A program made the position numbers and the translations under genes. From contig CAVWGP010000004.1 of the NCBI GenBank assembly GCA_963754645.1, positions 868,001 to 932,000 of the forward strand: 64,000 nt of DNA. Direction: 5' to 3'. This DNA is from CAVWGP01 sp963754645 (lineage in GTDB: Bacteria; Pseudomonadota; Alphaproteobacteria; Bin65). Of this stretch, positions 16,621 through 24,141 are shown piece after piece; position 1 is the first letter of the stretch; every line of letters begins with the position of its first letter. Below the pieces are notes generated by a model that saw only the letters and a program-made list of their open reading frames with translations, was not told where the DNA came from and made no database searches.

Positions 16621-17899
16621 ATGCATGACGTGAAGTGGATCCGCGAAAACCCGGCGGCCTTCGACGCGGCGCTGACCAATCGGCGCTTGGCGCCGCTCTC
16701 GGTCGAAGTGCTCGCCCGCGACGCGAAGCGCCGGCAGGCGCAGACCGAGGCGCAGGCGGCGCAGGCCGAGCACAACGCGCTGTCGAAAGAGATCGGCATG
16801 GCCAAGGCGAAGGGCGAGGACGCGGCGCCCATTCTCGCCAAGGTCGGCGCGCTCAAGGCCAAGCAGGCCGCGCTCGAGGAAACCATGCGCGCCAGCGATG
16901 CCGAGCTCGAGGATTTCCTCAAGGGCGTGCCCAACGTGCCGGCGGCCGATGTGCCGGTTGGCGCCGACGAAAAAGCCAATGTCGAACAGCGCCGCCATGG
17001 CGCGCCGCCGACATTCGATTTCGCGCCCAAGCAGCATTTCGAACTCGGCGAGGCGCTCGGCCTGATGGAGTTCGAGCAGGCCGGCGTCATCTCCGGCGCG
17101 CGCTTCACGATCCTGAAGGGCGCGCTGGCCCGCCTCGAACGCGCGCTCGCGCAATTCATGCTCGATCTGCACACCGAGCGAATTCGGCTACACCGAGGTG
17201 AGCCCGCCGCTGCTGGTGCGCGCCAACGCCGCCTACGGCACCGGCAATCTGCCGAAATTCGCCGAGGACTTGTTCCGCACCACCAATGACTACTGGCTCA
17301 TCCCCACGGCGGAAATTCCCCTCACCAACCTCGTCGCCGGCAAGCTGCTCAACGAAAGCGATCTGCCGCAGCGCTACACGGCCTGGACCGCGTGTTTCCG
17401 CTCCGAGGCCGGCGCCGCGGGCAAGGACACGCGCGGCATGCTGCGCCAGCACCAATTCTACAAGGTCGAGCTTGTTAGCATCGTGCATCCCGACAAATCC
17501 GAGGACGAACACCAGCGCATGACGGGCGCGGCCGAGGAAGTGCTGAAGCGCCTGGGCCTGCCGTTCCGCACCGTCGTCCTCAGCACCGGCGACATGGGCT
17601 TCGCCTCGAAGAAGACCTACGACATCGAAGTCTGGCTGCCCGGCCAGAACGCCTATCGCGAAATCTCGTCGTGCTCGAATTGCGGCGACTTCCAAGCCCG
17701 GCGCATGGACGCGCGCTTCCGCCCCGCCGGCGCCAAGGGCACGCGCCACGTGCACACGCTCAACGGCTCCGGCATCGCCATCGGCCGCGCCCTGATCGCG
17801 ATCCTGGAAAACAACCAGCGCGCCGACGGCGGCATCGCAATCCCGGAAGCGCTGTGGCCCTATATGGGCGGGATGAAGGAAATCCTGCGTTCATCGTAA
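16621..17899 (+). CDS. serS: Seryl-tRNA synthetase, frameshifted
   Basis: The N-terminal half (MHDVKWIRENPAAFDAAL...) contains the long antiparallel coiled-coil arm of SerRS (about residues 30-100). It runs to ARFTILKGALARLERALAQF, then LDLHTE. One extra C at about 17179 moves the catalytic domain into the next frame: FGYTEVSPPLLV, motif 2 (TACFRSEAGAAGKDTRGMLR), SSCSNCGDFQARR, and motif 3 (LNGSGIAIGRALIAILENNQ), ending at 17899. The enzyme charges tRNA-Ser and tRNA-Sec. A truly broken serS would be lethal unless another copy exists, so the break is very probably a sequence error. Confidence 0.93.
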
Positions 17900-17934
17900 T
17901 ACCAGCGGCCCCAAGGAATGACCGATCGATGCAA

Positions 17935-18020
17935 CGTAGGGGCGCGCTGCGCGCGCCCTGTTGCCGCGGGGCACAACAATCATGGGTTGCATTGCAGGGC
18001 GCGCGCAGCGCGCCCCTACG
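17935..18020. repeat. Long inverted repeat (26-bp perfect arms)
   Basis: The left arm 17935-17960 (starting CGTAGGGGCGCGCTGCGC) and the right arm 17995-18020 are exact reverse complements, separated by 34 bases. It lies in the 347-base gap between serS and the leftward esterase gene and could act as a strong terminator. Its length and self-complementarity resemble REP/MITE-type dispersed repeats. Confidence 0.7.
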
Positions 18021-18128
18021 CCGCGAAAACCGAACATCGAAGCGATCGGGCCGCCGTCTGTTCTTGCTTTAGCGCGATGACGTTGTCGCCGGCGGGCTTC
18101 GGCGCGCGCTTGAACTCCTCCGCGACTT

Positions 18129-18157
18129 CCTCTGTGCCTCCGTGTCTCCGTGGTTCA
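18129..18157. repeat. Half copy of the CCTCCGTGTCTCCGTG repeat
   Basis: CCTCTGTGCCTCCGTGTCTC followed by CGTGGTTCA. It matches an arm of the palindromic element at 20124-20220 but has no partner arm here. Such CCTCCGTG repeats are scattered in many environmental bacterial genomes. Confidence 0.6.
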
Positions 18158-18246
18158 CTTGAACTTCCACCGAGCCGCCCGGAGGTGCCCATCCCGCGCC
18201 GAAAACGCGGACTCGGCCGCCAATGATCGCCTTCGGGCGCCGCGCG

Positions 18247-19221
18247 TCAGGCGAAGGCCCTGGCGAGCGCGCGGCACATGGCGGCGAATTCCGTCTCCGC
18301 ATAGCGGCTCAAGCGGCGGACGCGCAGGAAGCCGTGCATGAGCGCCGGCGCGCGGCGGTATTCGACGGCGACGCCGGCGGCGGCGAGGCGCTTGGCATAG
18401 GCCTCGCCCTCGTCGAGCAGCGGATCGTATTCGGCGGTGGCGATGAAGGCGGGCGGCAGGCCGGCGAGCGATCGGGCCCTGAGCGGCACGGCGCGCGCAT
18501 CGTCGCTGCGCGTGGCGCCGCCGAGATATTGGCGCCAGAACCACATCATCAGGTCGCGGCCGAGAAACGGCGCCGTGGCGTTGCGCCGCATCGAGGGCGT
18601 GTCGAAATCGCAATCGAACACCGGATAGACGAGGAGTTGAAAGCAATAGCGCCGCGCCGTCGCACCGCCTTCGTCGCGGGCGGCGAGGGCGACGGCGGTG
18701 CCGAGATTGCCGCCGCAACTGTCGCCGCCGATGGCGATGCGCTTGGCGTCGATGCCGAGTGCCACGGCGTTCGCCGCGGTCCAGGCGCCGACGGCGGCGA
18801 TTTCCTCGAAGGCGGCGGGGAAGGGGTGCTCGGGCGCCAGGCTGTAGCCGATGGCGATGACGCAACACGGCGTTTCCTCGGCGATGCCGGCGCAGATCGG
18901 GTCGTGCGTGTCGAGGCTGCCCACGGTCCAGCCGCCGCCATGGATGTAGAGCAGCGCGGGCATCGGCGCCGCGCCGGCGAGCGCCTTGGGCCGGTAGAGG
19001 CGCAATGGCACCGGACCCGCCGCCGTCGCCGCGACGCGCTCCTCGACCGCCATGCCGGCGGGACGCGGCGGCAGGTTGTGCGTGCTCAAGCGTTCGACCA
19101 GGGCGCGGAAATGCTGGGCGGAGTGCAAATGCGGCGCCGGGCCGAAATCCGCCGCGACTTGCGCGATGAACGGCGCCAGCGCCGGATCGAGCGGCAAGCG
19201 TGCGTCGATTTCCAAAGCCAT
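18247..19221 (-). CDS. Alpha/beta hydrolase, hormone-sensitive-lipase type esterase
   Basis: 324 residues with the hallmarks of the HSL (bacterial family IV) esterases: oxyanion-hole motif HGGG in LLYIHGGGWTVGSLDTHD (about residue 94), nucleophile elbow GDSCGGN (about 165), acid EYDPLLDEG (about 263) and histidine in ALMHGFLR (about 293). The N-terminal cap region (residues 1-60) is typical. It should hydrolyse short-chain carboxylic esters in the cytoplasm. It faces left, between the rightward serS and surE, so it interrupts an otherwise co-directional conserved cluster and is probably an insertion. Confidence 0.92.
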   Translation of the reverse strand: MALEIDARLPLDPALAPFIAQVAADFGPAPHLHSAQHFRALVERLSTHNLPPRPAGMAVEERVAATAAGPVPLRLYRPKALAGAAPMPALLYIHGGGWTVGSLDTHDPICAGIAEETPCCVIAIGYSLAPEHPFPAAFEEIAAVGAWTAANAVALGIDAKRIAIGGDSCGGNLGTAVALAARDEGGATARRYCFQLLVYPVFDCDFDTPSMRRNATAPFLGRDLMMWFWRQYLGGATRSDDARAVPLRARSLAGLPPAFIATAEYDPLLDEGEAYAKRLAAAGVAVEYRRAPALMHGFLRVRRLSRYAETEFAAMCRALARAFA

Positions 19222-19320
19222 GCGGTCCTGCGTCGCGGCCGGCGCAATGTCGCGAGCGGCGCCAGGCGAGTCAAGTTGCGCCCGTCATTTCGCTGTGCCG
19301 CTGTGGAGCGCTGTGCTTAA

Positions 19321-20127
19321 ATGCACGCGAGCCCATCGCCCATGACCGCCCGCATCCCCGATCTCGCCAAGGCGCGCATCCTCGTCACCAACGACGACGG
19401 GGTGCAGGCCAAGGGCATCCGCCTGCTCGAACGCATCGCCAAAACCTTGTCCGACGACGTGTGGGTCGTGGCGCCATCGGAGGAGCAGAGCGGCGCGAGC
19501 CATTCGCTCACCTTGCGCCGGCCGCTGCGCCGCCGCCGCCTCGCCGAGCGCGTGTTCAGCGTCGACGGCACGCCGACCGATTGCGTGATGATGGCCGCGA
19601 CCTCGATCCTGGGCGAGCGCCGGCCCGATCTCGTGCTCTCCGGCATCAATCGCGGCGCCAATCTCGGCGAGGACGTGACCTATTCCGGCACCTGCGCCGG
19701 CGCGCGCGAAGGCACGCTGCTCGGCATCCCGTCGATCGCGCTCAGCCTCGTCGTCGCCGCCAACCAGCCGGCCAAATGGGACACGCCCGAGCGGCACGGC
19801 GCCGACATCATCCGCCGCCTGGTAAAGGCCGATTGGGGCGTCAATCTGCTGATCAACGTGAATTTTCCCGATGTCGCGCCCGAGGCGGTGCAGGGCGTCG
19901 CCGTGACCGCGCTGGCGCGGCGCAAGATCGGCGTGCAATGGATCGAGCGCAAGGACCCGCGCGGCGCGCCCTATTACTGGATCGGCCCGCAGCGCGAGGA
20001 AGAAGTCGTCGATGGCACCGACCTGCACGCGGTCGGTCACGGCCGCATCGCGGTGACGCCGGTTCAGCTCGAACTCACCCACCACGCGACGATCGAGACC
20101 TGGCGCGCGGCGTGGGGAAAAATTTGA
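19321..20127 (+). CDS. surE: 5'/3'-nucleotidase SurE
   Basis: 268 residues. The metal-binding N-terminus ARILVTNDDGVQAKGIRLLE, the SGASHSLTLRRPLR loop, VDGTPTDCVMMA, and the SGINRGANLGEDVTYSGTCA and GAREG blocks are all present. SurE is a metal-dependent nucleoside-monophosphate phosphatase, classically paired with pcm in a stress-survival operon. ATG at 19321 is used; ATG at 19342 is a reasonable alternative. The stop codon TGA lies inside the left arm of the palindromic repeat that begins at 20124. Confidence 0.95.
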   Translation: MHASPSPMTARIPDLAKARILVTNDDGVQAKGIRLLERIAKTLSDDVWVVAPSEEQSGASHSLTLRRPLRRRRLAERVFSVDGTPTDCVMMAATSILGERRPDLVLSGINRGANLGEDVTYSGTCAGAREGTLLGIPSIALSLVVAANQPAKWDTPERHGADIIRRLVKADWGVNLLINVNFPDVAPEAVQGVAVTALARRKIGVQWIERKDPRGAPYYWIGPQREEEVVDGTDLHAVGHGRIAVTPVQLELTHHATIETWRAAWGKI

Positions 20128-20220
20128 ACCACGGAGGCACGGAGACACGGAGAGTCGGTTTCGCGGGCCGCAGGCCCGCGAAAGTCGACTTCTCCGTGTC
20201 TCCGTGCCTCCATGGTTCAA
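20124..20220. repeat. 97-bp palindromic CGGAGGCACGGAGACACGG element between surE and pcm
   Basis: Arms of 30 bases (20124-20153 and 20191-20220) are reverse complements with one mismatch. Inside them an 11-bp stem (TTTCGCGGGCC with GGCCCGCGAAA, loop GCA) continues the hairpin. The left arm supplies the surE stop and the right arm contains an ATG in frame with pcm. A half copy lies at 18129-18157. It looks like a non-autonomous repeat that inserted exactly at the gene junction. Confidence 0.75.
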
Positions 20221-20244
20221 CCTTTCCTTGCGGCGGCGCGCGCG

Positions 20245-20879
20245 ATGAGCGTCGAAGCCGAAAAGGCCCGTCTCGTCATGGAGCTGCGCCGCGGCGGCGT
20301 GAACGACAAGGCCGTGCTGGCGGCGATCGAGACCGTGCCGCGCGACGAATTCGTGCCCGAATTCTTCAAGCCGCGCGCCTGGGAAAACATGCCGCTGCCG
20401 ATCGCCGGCGGGCAGACCATCAGCCAGCCGCTCATCGTCGCGCTGATGACCCAGGCGCTCGACGTGAACAAGCAGCACAAGGTGCTCGAGATCGGCACCG
20501 GCTCGGGCTACCAGACCGCGATCCTCGCGCGCCTGTGCCGGCGCGTCTACACGATCGAGCGCATCAAGGAATTGCTGGCGCCGACCGAGGAACTTTTGGC
20601 CGGCTCAAAATCCGCAACGTGACGACGCGCTTCGGCGACGGCAGCAAGGGCTGGCCGGAACAGGCGCCGTTCGAGCGCATCATCGTCACCGCCGCCGCCG
20701 CGAAAGTGCCCGAAGCGCTGCTCGAACAGCTCGCGAGCGGCGGCGTCATGGTGTGCCCGGTCGGCGCCGAAGCCGAGGATCAGGTGCTGGTGCGGGTGCG
20801 CCGCGACGAAAGCGGATTCCGCCACGAGTTCCTGACCGGCGTCAGGTTCGTGCCATTGGTCGAGGGCGAAACGGAATAG
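20245..20879 (+). CDS. pcm: Protein-L-isoaspartate O-methyltransferase, frameshifted
   Basis: Starting at MSVEAEKARLVMELRRGGV (ATG 20245; an in-frame ATG at 20212 lies inside the palindromic repeat and looks spurious). Motifs are VPRDEFVP, the GGQTISQPLIVALMTQAL block and the SAM-binding motif KVLEIGTGSGYQTAILA, then RVYTIERIKELLAPTEELL. At about 20597-20600 one G appears lost from a GGG, and GRLKIRNVTTRFGDG to FVPLVEGETE continues in the previous frame. The enzyme repairs isoaspartyl residues in aged proteins using SAM. It sits directly after surE as is usual. A degenerate copy of its 3' end is found at 21615. Confidence 0.9.
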
Positions 20880-20914
20880 GGCGGCTGCCCGGGCCGAAGC
20901 CTCGGGCAGCCGCC
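20880..20914. terminator. Strong hairpin after pcm
   Basis: GGCGGCTGCCCG and CGGGCAGCCGCC form a perfect 12-bp stem with an 11-base loop, followed by TCTTTC. It lies between pcm and the leftward secreted-protein gene and may serve both. A degenerate version follows the duplicated pcm end at about 21725-21760. Confidence 0.75.
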
Positions 20915-20933
20915 TCTTTCGGTGTATCTTCGA

Positions 20934-21335
20934 CTAGCGGACCACGCGCTTGAGGATGACCTTGTTGACGATCGAGAGCTGCACCGAGGCGGTACAGGAC
21001 ACGGCGCGGCCCGAATCGCCCATCGGGATCGTCGCATTGGCGTAGATGTCGCGATACGCGATGACGACCGCGGTGCGCGTGTAGGTCCGGTTGCGCCAAG
21101 TTTTCACGCGATAGGTGATGGTGATCTTGGTCCCTTTCGCGATCGTCGCGCCGGTGATGTTCTTGATGATCGTCTGGTTCGCTTTCAGCAATTCGCCGTC
21201 GCTCTGGCCGGCTGAGCACTGCAGAGCGTGGGTCTTGAGCAACGTCGAAATGGCCGACGGGGCGGCGGCGGCTTCGAGGGCGGTCAGCGAGAAAAACGCC
21301 GTCGCGACGGCGGTGGCAATGATGGAACGGTTCAT
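20934..21335 (-). CDS. Small secreted protein of unknown function (duplicated copy A)
   Basis: 133 residues from the ATG at 21335, preceded by GGAG. The first 26 residues (MNRSIIATAVATAFFSLTAL, then EAAAAP) are a Sec-type signal peptide. The mature part begins SAISTLLKTHALQCSA and ends VILKRVVR. Two cysteines (CSAG and VSCTA) are also found at matching places in the paralogue at 21777, which suggests one disulphide in the periplasm. The product looks beta-rich. I do not recognise the family. It sits where many alphaproteobacteria have an NlpD-like peptidase gene between pcm and yajC. Confidence 0.7.
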   Translation of the reverse strand: MNRSIIATAVATAFFSLTALEAAAAPSAISTLLKTHALQCSAGQSDGELLKANQTIIKNITGATIAKGTKITITYRVKTWRNRTYTRTAVVIAYRDIYANATIPMGDSGRAVSCTASVQLSIVNKVILKRVVR

Positions 21336-21470
21336 GGTGGTCTCCTCATGATCTAAGTCGGTTGGGTGCGATCGGTTTCCGCCTCGCGGTCGCGGTGCGG
21401 CGTGTCCGGGTGATGCGCGCACTATGAAGTAGATCACAGCGTATGGCTGTGTCGGCTGTCACTAAGTTAT
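21336..21470. repeat. Duplicated upstream region, copy A
   Basis: From the ATG of the secreted-protein gene outwards, about 130 bases match 22167-22301 with only about three differences (for example GATCTAAG against GACCTAAG). The copies then diverge abruptly. The region includes TGTGATCTACTTCATAGT (reading leftward) and probably holds the promoter of each copy. Confidence 0.8.
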
Positions 21471-21614
21471 TGATTTTCTTGTTAATCTGGCGTTCAGGTT
21501 GCGCGCAAACCGTGTTGCCACCGAAAGATGTGCCGCCATGGCGCGATCGCCGCCGCCCTGCGCCGACGCAAAATCTCGGACGCGCCTTCACGCCACCCGG
21601 CCCGGTCGAGGCCG

Positions 21615-21724
21615 CGGCGGACGACCAGGTCGTTGTCCGCCTGAGGTGCGACCGGGACGGATTTCAACGTGATTTCTCGACCGGCGCGAGGTGCGTGCCT
21701 TCGGTCGACGGCGAAACGGAGTAG
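21615..21724 (+). pseudogene. Degenerate duplicate of the pcm 3' end
   Basis: The translation DDQVVVRLRCDRDGFQRDF and VPSVDGETE, then stop, matches the last 35 residues of Pcm (EDQVLVRVRRDESGFRHEF, VPLVEGETE). No upstream part of pcm is present. It marks the edge of a tandem duplication that copied the pcm end, its terminator and the adjoining secreted-protein gene. Confidence 0.75.
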
Positions 21725-21776
21725 GGGCGGCTGCCCGAGCCGAAGCGTCGGACAACCGCCCGTTGCAGTTTTTCAG

Positions 21777-22166
21777 CTAGCGGACGACCCGCTTGGTGGC
21801 GATCTTGGTGTCCAGCTTCGGGAGCGTCACCCTGGCCCAGCAGGCCAACATGGCGCCCGTTTTTACAAAATGCTTTTTCGTATTGGGGCCGATGTCGCGC
21901 AACGTGGTGTGGACCTCGTTGCGGCCCACGTACGAGGTGCCCCCCGAGACCGCCGCGCGAATGCTGATGTAGATTTTGGCCCCTTGCTTGATCGTCATTG
22001 AAGTGTTGTTATGGATGATAAACTTGCTACTATCCTCGGGGACGGAGCACTCCAGCGTGTAGGTCTTGGTGAAGGTCGAGACGGACGACGGTGCGGCCGA
22101 GGCTGCATCGGCGTTGAGCGACAAGAACGCCGTCGCGACGGCGGTGGCGACAATTGAGCGGTTCAT
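21777..22166 (-). CDS. Small secreted protein of unknown function (duplicated copy B)
   Basis: 129 residues from the ATG at 22166. It has the same signal peptide type as copy A (MNRSIVATAVATAFLSLNAD, then AASAAP), a similar mature start (SSVSTFTKTYTLECSV), and the same ending TKRVVR. The mature region has diverged strongly, while the upstream 130 bases are almost identical. Two cysteines (LECSV and ACWAR) match those of copy A. Likely periplasmic or secreted; function unknown. Confidence 0.7.
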   Translation of the reverse strand: MNRSIVATAVATAFLSLNADAASAAPSSVSTFTKTYTLECSVPEDSSKFIIHNNTSMTIKQGAKIYISIRAAVSGGTSYVGRNEVHTTLRDIGPNTKKHFVKTGAMLACWARVTLPKLDTKIATKRVVR

Positions 22167-22301
22167 GGCGGTCTCCTCATGACCTAAGTCGGTTGGGTGC
22201 GATCGGTTTCCGCCTCGCGGTCGCGGTGCGGCGTGTCCGGGTGATGCGCGCACTATGAAGTAGATCACAGCGTATGGCTGTGTCGGCGGTCACTAAGTCG
22301 C
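22167..22301. repeat. Duplicated upstream region, copy B
   Basis: Partner of 21336-21470, offset by 831 bases, about three differences in 130 bases. Beyond it, 22302-22553 shows no gene I can support. Confidence 0.8.
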
Positions 22302-22553
22302 CGATTCTCGCGTTATTCTAGCGTTCGGAGCGAGCGAAATTTGTGCCGTACCCGCGGCCCGAGGCCGCGCCGCGTCTCATACCGACCGACCGAAATGCCC
22401 GCCGGTCGCTCGCTGCAGTTGCATTGTGCGTCCTTCGAGGCCGCCGCAAGGGCGGCGGCGAACACGGTTCGCGCACGCGAGGCGGTTGTCCAGTGCGCCG
22501 GCGGGTCAACGCCTCCGTCGGCCGCTATGATATCGATCGTGCCCGAACCCGGC

Positions 22554-23429
22554 TTAACCCAGCCGCTTCCCCAGCCGCCCCGCCAGGTCCTGGATGTATT
22601 GCCATGCGACCCGGCCGGAGCGCGCGCCGCGCGAGATCGACCATTCGACGGCTTCGGCGCGCAGGCGTTCGGCGGGCACGTCGAGCCCGAACGCGCCGGC
22701 GTAACCTTCGACGATGGCGAAGAACGTGTCCTGGTCGCAGGCATGGAAGCCGAGCCACAGGCCGAAGCGGTCCGACAGCGAAACTTTTTCCTCGACCGCC
22801 TCGCCGCCATGGATTGCGGTGGCGCGCTCGTTTTCGATCATGTCGCGCGGCATGAGGTGGCGGCGGTTGGAGGTTGCGTAGAAGATGGCGTTGTCGGGCC
22901 GGCCCTCGATGCCGCCTTCGAGCACGGCCTTCAAGGATTTGTAGGTCGCGTCCTGGCCGTCGAAAGAGAGATCGTCGCAAAACAGGATGCAGCGCCGTTT
23001 CGATCCGCGCAGGATGGCGAGCAGGCGCGGCAGCGACGGGATATCCTCGCGGTGTATTTCGACCAGGGCCAGCGCGCCCTTGGTTTCCTTGGCCACCGCG
23101 CCGTGCACGGATTTGACCAGCGAGCTCTTGCCCATGCCGCGCGCGCCCCACAGCAACGCGTTGTTGGCCGGCAGACCGCGGGCGAAGCGTCGCGTGTTGT
23201 CGAGCAGCACGTCGCGCTGGCGCTCGATGCCGCGCAGCAAGGCGAGATCGACGCGATTGATCCGGGCGATGGCTTCGAGCCGGCTTTCGTCGGCGTGCCA
23301 CACGAAGGCTTCGCCTTTCGCCAGCGAGGCGGCCGGCGGCCGCGCCGGCGCCAGGCGTTCGAGCGCCGAAGCGGCGCGTTCGAGCGTGGCGGCGATATCG
23401 GTGCGCGCGGATTTGGCTTTTTTGGGCAT
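22554..23429 (-). CDS. DUF815 family AAA-type ATPase
   Basis: 291 residues from the ATG at 23429 (MPKKAKSARTDIAATLERAA). The Walker A motif is GARGMGKSSLVK (about residue 94). Walker B is ILFCDDLSFDG (about 148), followed by YKSLKAVLEGGIEGRPDNAI, the sensor-like FYATSNRRHL and DRFGLWLGFHA. DUF815 ATPases of unknown role often stand beside yajC-secDF in alphaproteobacteria, as here, though this copy faces away from yajC. Cytoplasmic; substrate unknown. Confidence 0.9.
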   Translation of the reverse strand: MPKKAKSARTDIAATLERAASALERLAPARPPAASLAKGEAFVWHADESRLEAIARINRVDLALLRGIERQRDVLLDNTRRFARGLPANNALLWGARGMGKSSLVKSVHGAVAKETKGALALVEIHREDIPSLPRLLAILRGSKRRCILFCDDLSFDGQDATYKSLKAVLEGGIEGRPDNAIFYATSNRRHLMPRDMIENERATAIHGGEAVEEKVSLSDRFGLWLGFHACDQDTFFAIVEGYAGAFGLDVPAERLRAEAVEWSISRGARSGRVAWQYIQDLAGRLGKRLG

Positions 23430-23678
23430 GGCGTGAGCGGCGCGAGAAACGCGATGGGCAGGCGGGCCTCTCCTAACCGTGCCGGCCCTTGGGGTCAACT
23501 TGCGCGCAAGCGGCCTGGCTTGAATGTCGCAGCCGCGCGCCCCACATCGGGCGAGGCTTGCAAGCATAAGCCGGCCTTGTATAGTCCGCTCGGCGCGCCG
23601 GCGGGTTCGCCCCTGGAAGGGGGATCGTTCGGCCCAATTCCCATTTTCGGCTCATCCCCAATATTCGGAGACGTTTTC

Positions 23679-24089
23679 ATGTGGATTTCGACCGCCTACG
23701 CTCAGGAAGCCGCGAAGCCCGCCGGGGGCGAAAGTTTCCTGACCGGCATCATGCCGCTGGTCCTGATTTTTGTGGTGTTTTACTTCTTGCTCATCCGTCC
23801 CCAGCAAAAGCGCGCGAAAGACCAGCGCGAGTTGCTGAGCCGGGTCAAGAAAGGCGACCGCGTGCTGACCGCCGGCGGCGTGATCGGCAAGGTCACGAAG
23901 TCCAACGAGGGCAGCGTCACGGTCGAGGTCGAGATCGCGGAAAACGTGCGCGTCGAAGTCGCGCGCGGCCAGATCGCGGGCCTGTGGAACCCCGAGGCGC
24001 TCGCGGCGCAGCAAGCCGCCGCCAACCGGCCGAAAGCGGCCAACAATTCGCGGCCCGGCATCCTCAAGAAACTGTTCGGCAGCCGGTAG
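23679..24089 (+). CDS. yajC: Preprotein translocase subunit YajC
   Basis: 136 residues from the ATG at 23679, eight bases after CGGAG. One membrane helix (MPLVLIFVVFYFLLIRPQQK) is followed by the conserved LLSRVKKGDRVLTAGGVIGK segment, EVEIAENVRVEVARGQIAGL, and a polar tail. YajC associates with SecDF in the Sec holo-translocon. It lies 52 bases before secD in the standard yajC-secD-secF operon. An N-terminal extension of about 15 residues (ISTAYAQEAAKPAGG) precedes the helix, common in alphaproteobacteria. Confidence 0.95.
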   Translation: MWISTAYAQEAAKPAGGESFLTGIMPLVLIFVVFYFLLIRPQQKRAKDQRELLSRVKKGDRVLTAGGVIGKVTKSNEGSVTVEVEIAENVRVEVARGQIAGLWNPEALAAQQAAANRPKAANNSRPGILKKLFGSR

Positions 24090-24141
24090 TGCGGCACCCG
24101 ATGTCGTCGCGCGCCGCGATGGCGACGCCCGGGTTCGACCG

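Noticed and set aside
19200..20879. One 559-codon frame across surE and pcm
   Set aside because: Only its last part is real (the shifted end of pcm); the remainder is an Arg-rich shadow of surE.
23590..23640. Possible tRNA-like fold before yajC
   Set aside because: No acceptor stem or anticodon arm could be drawn.
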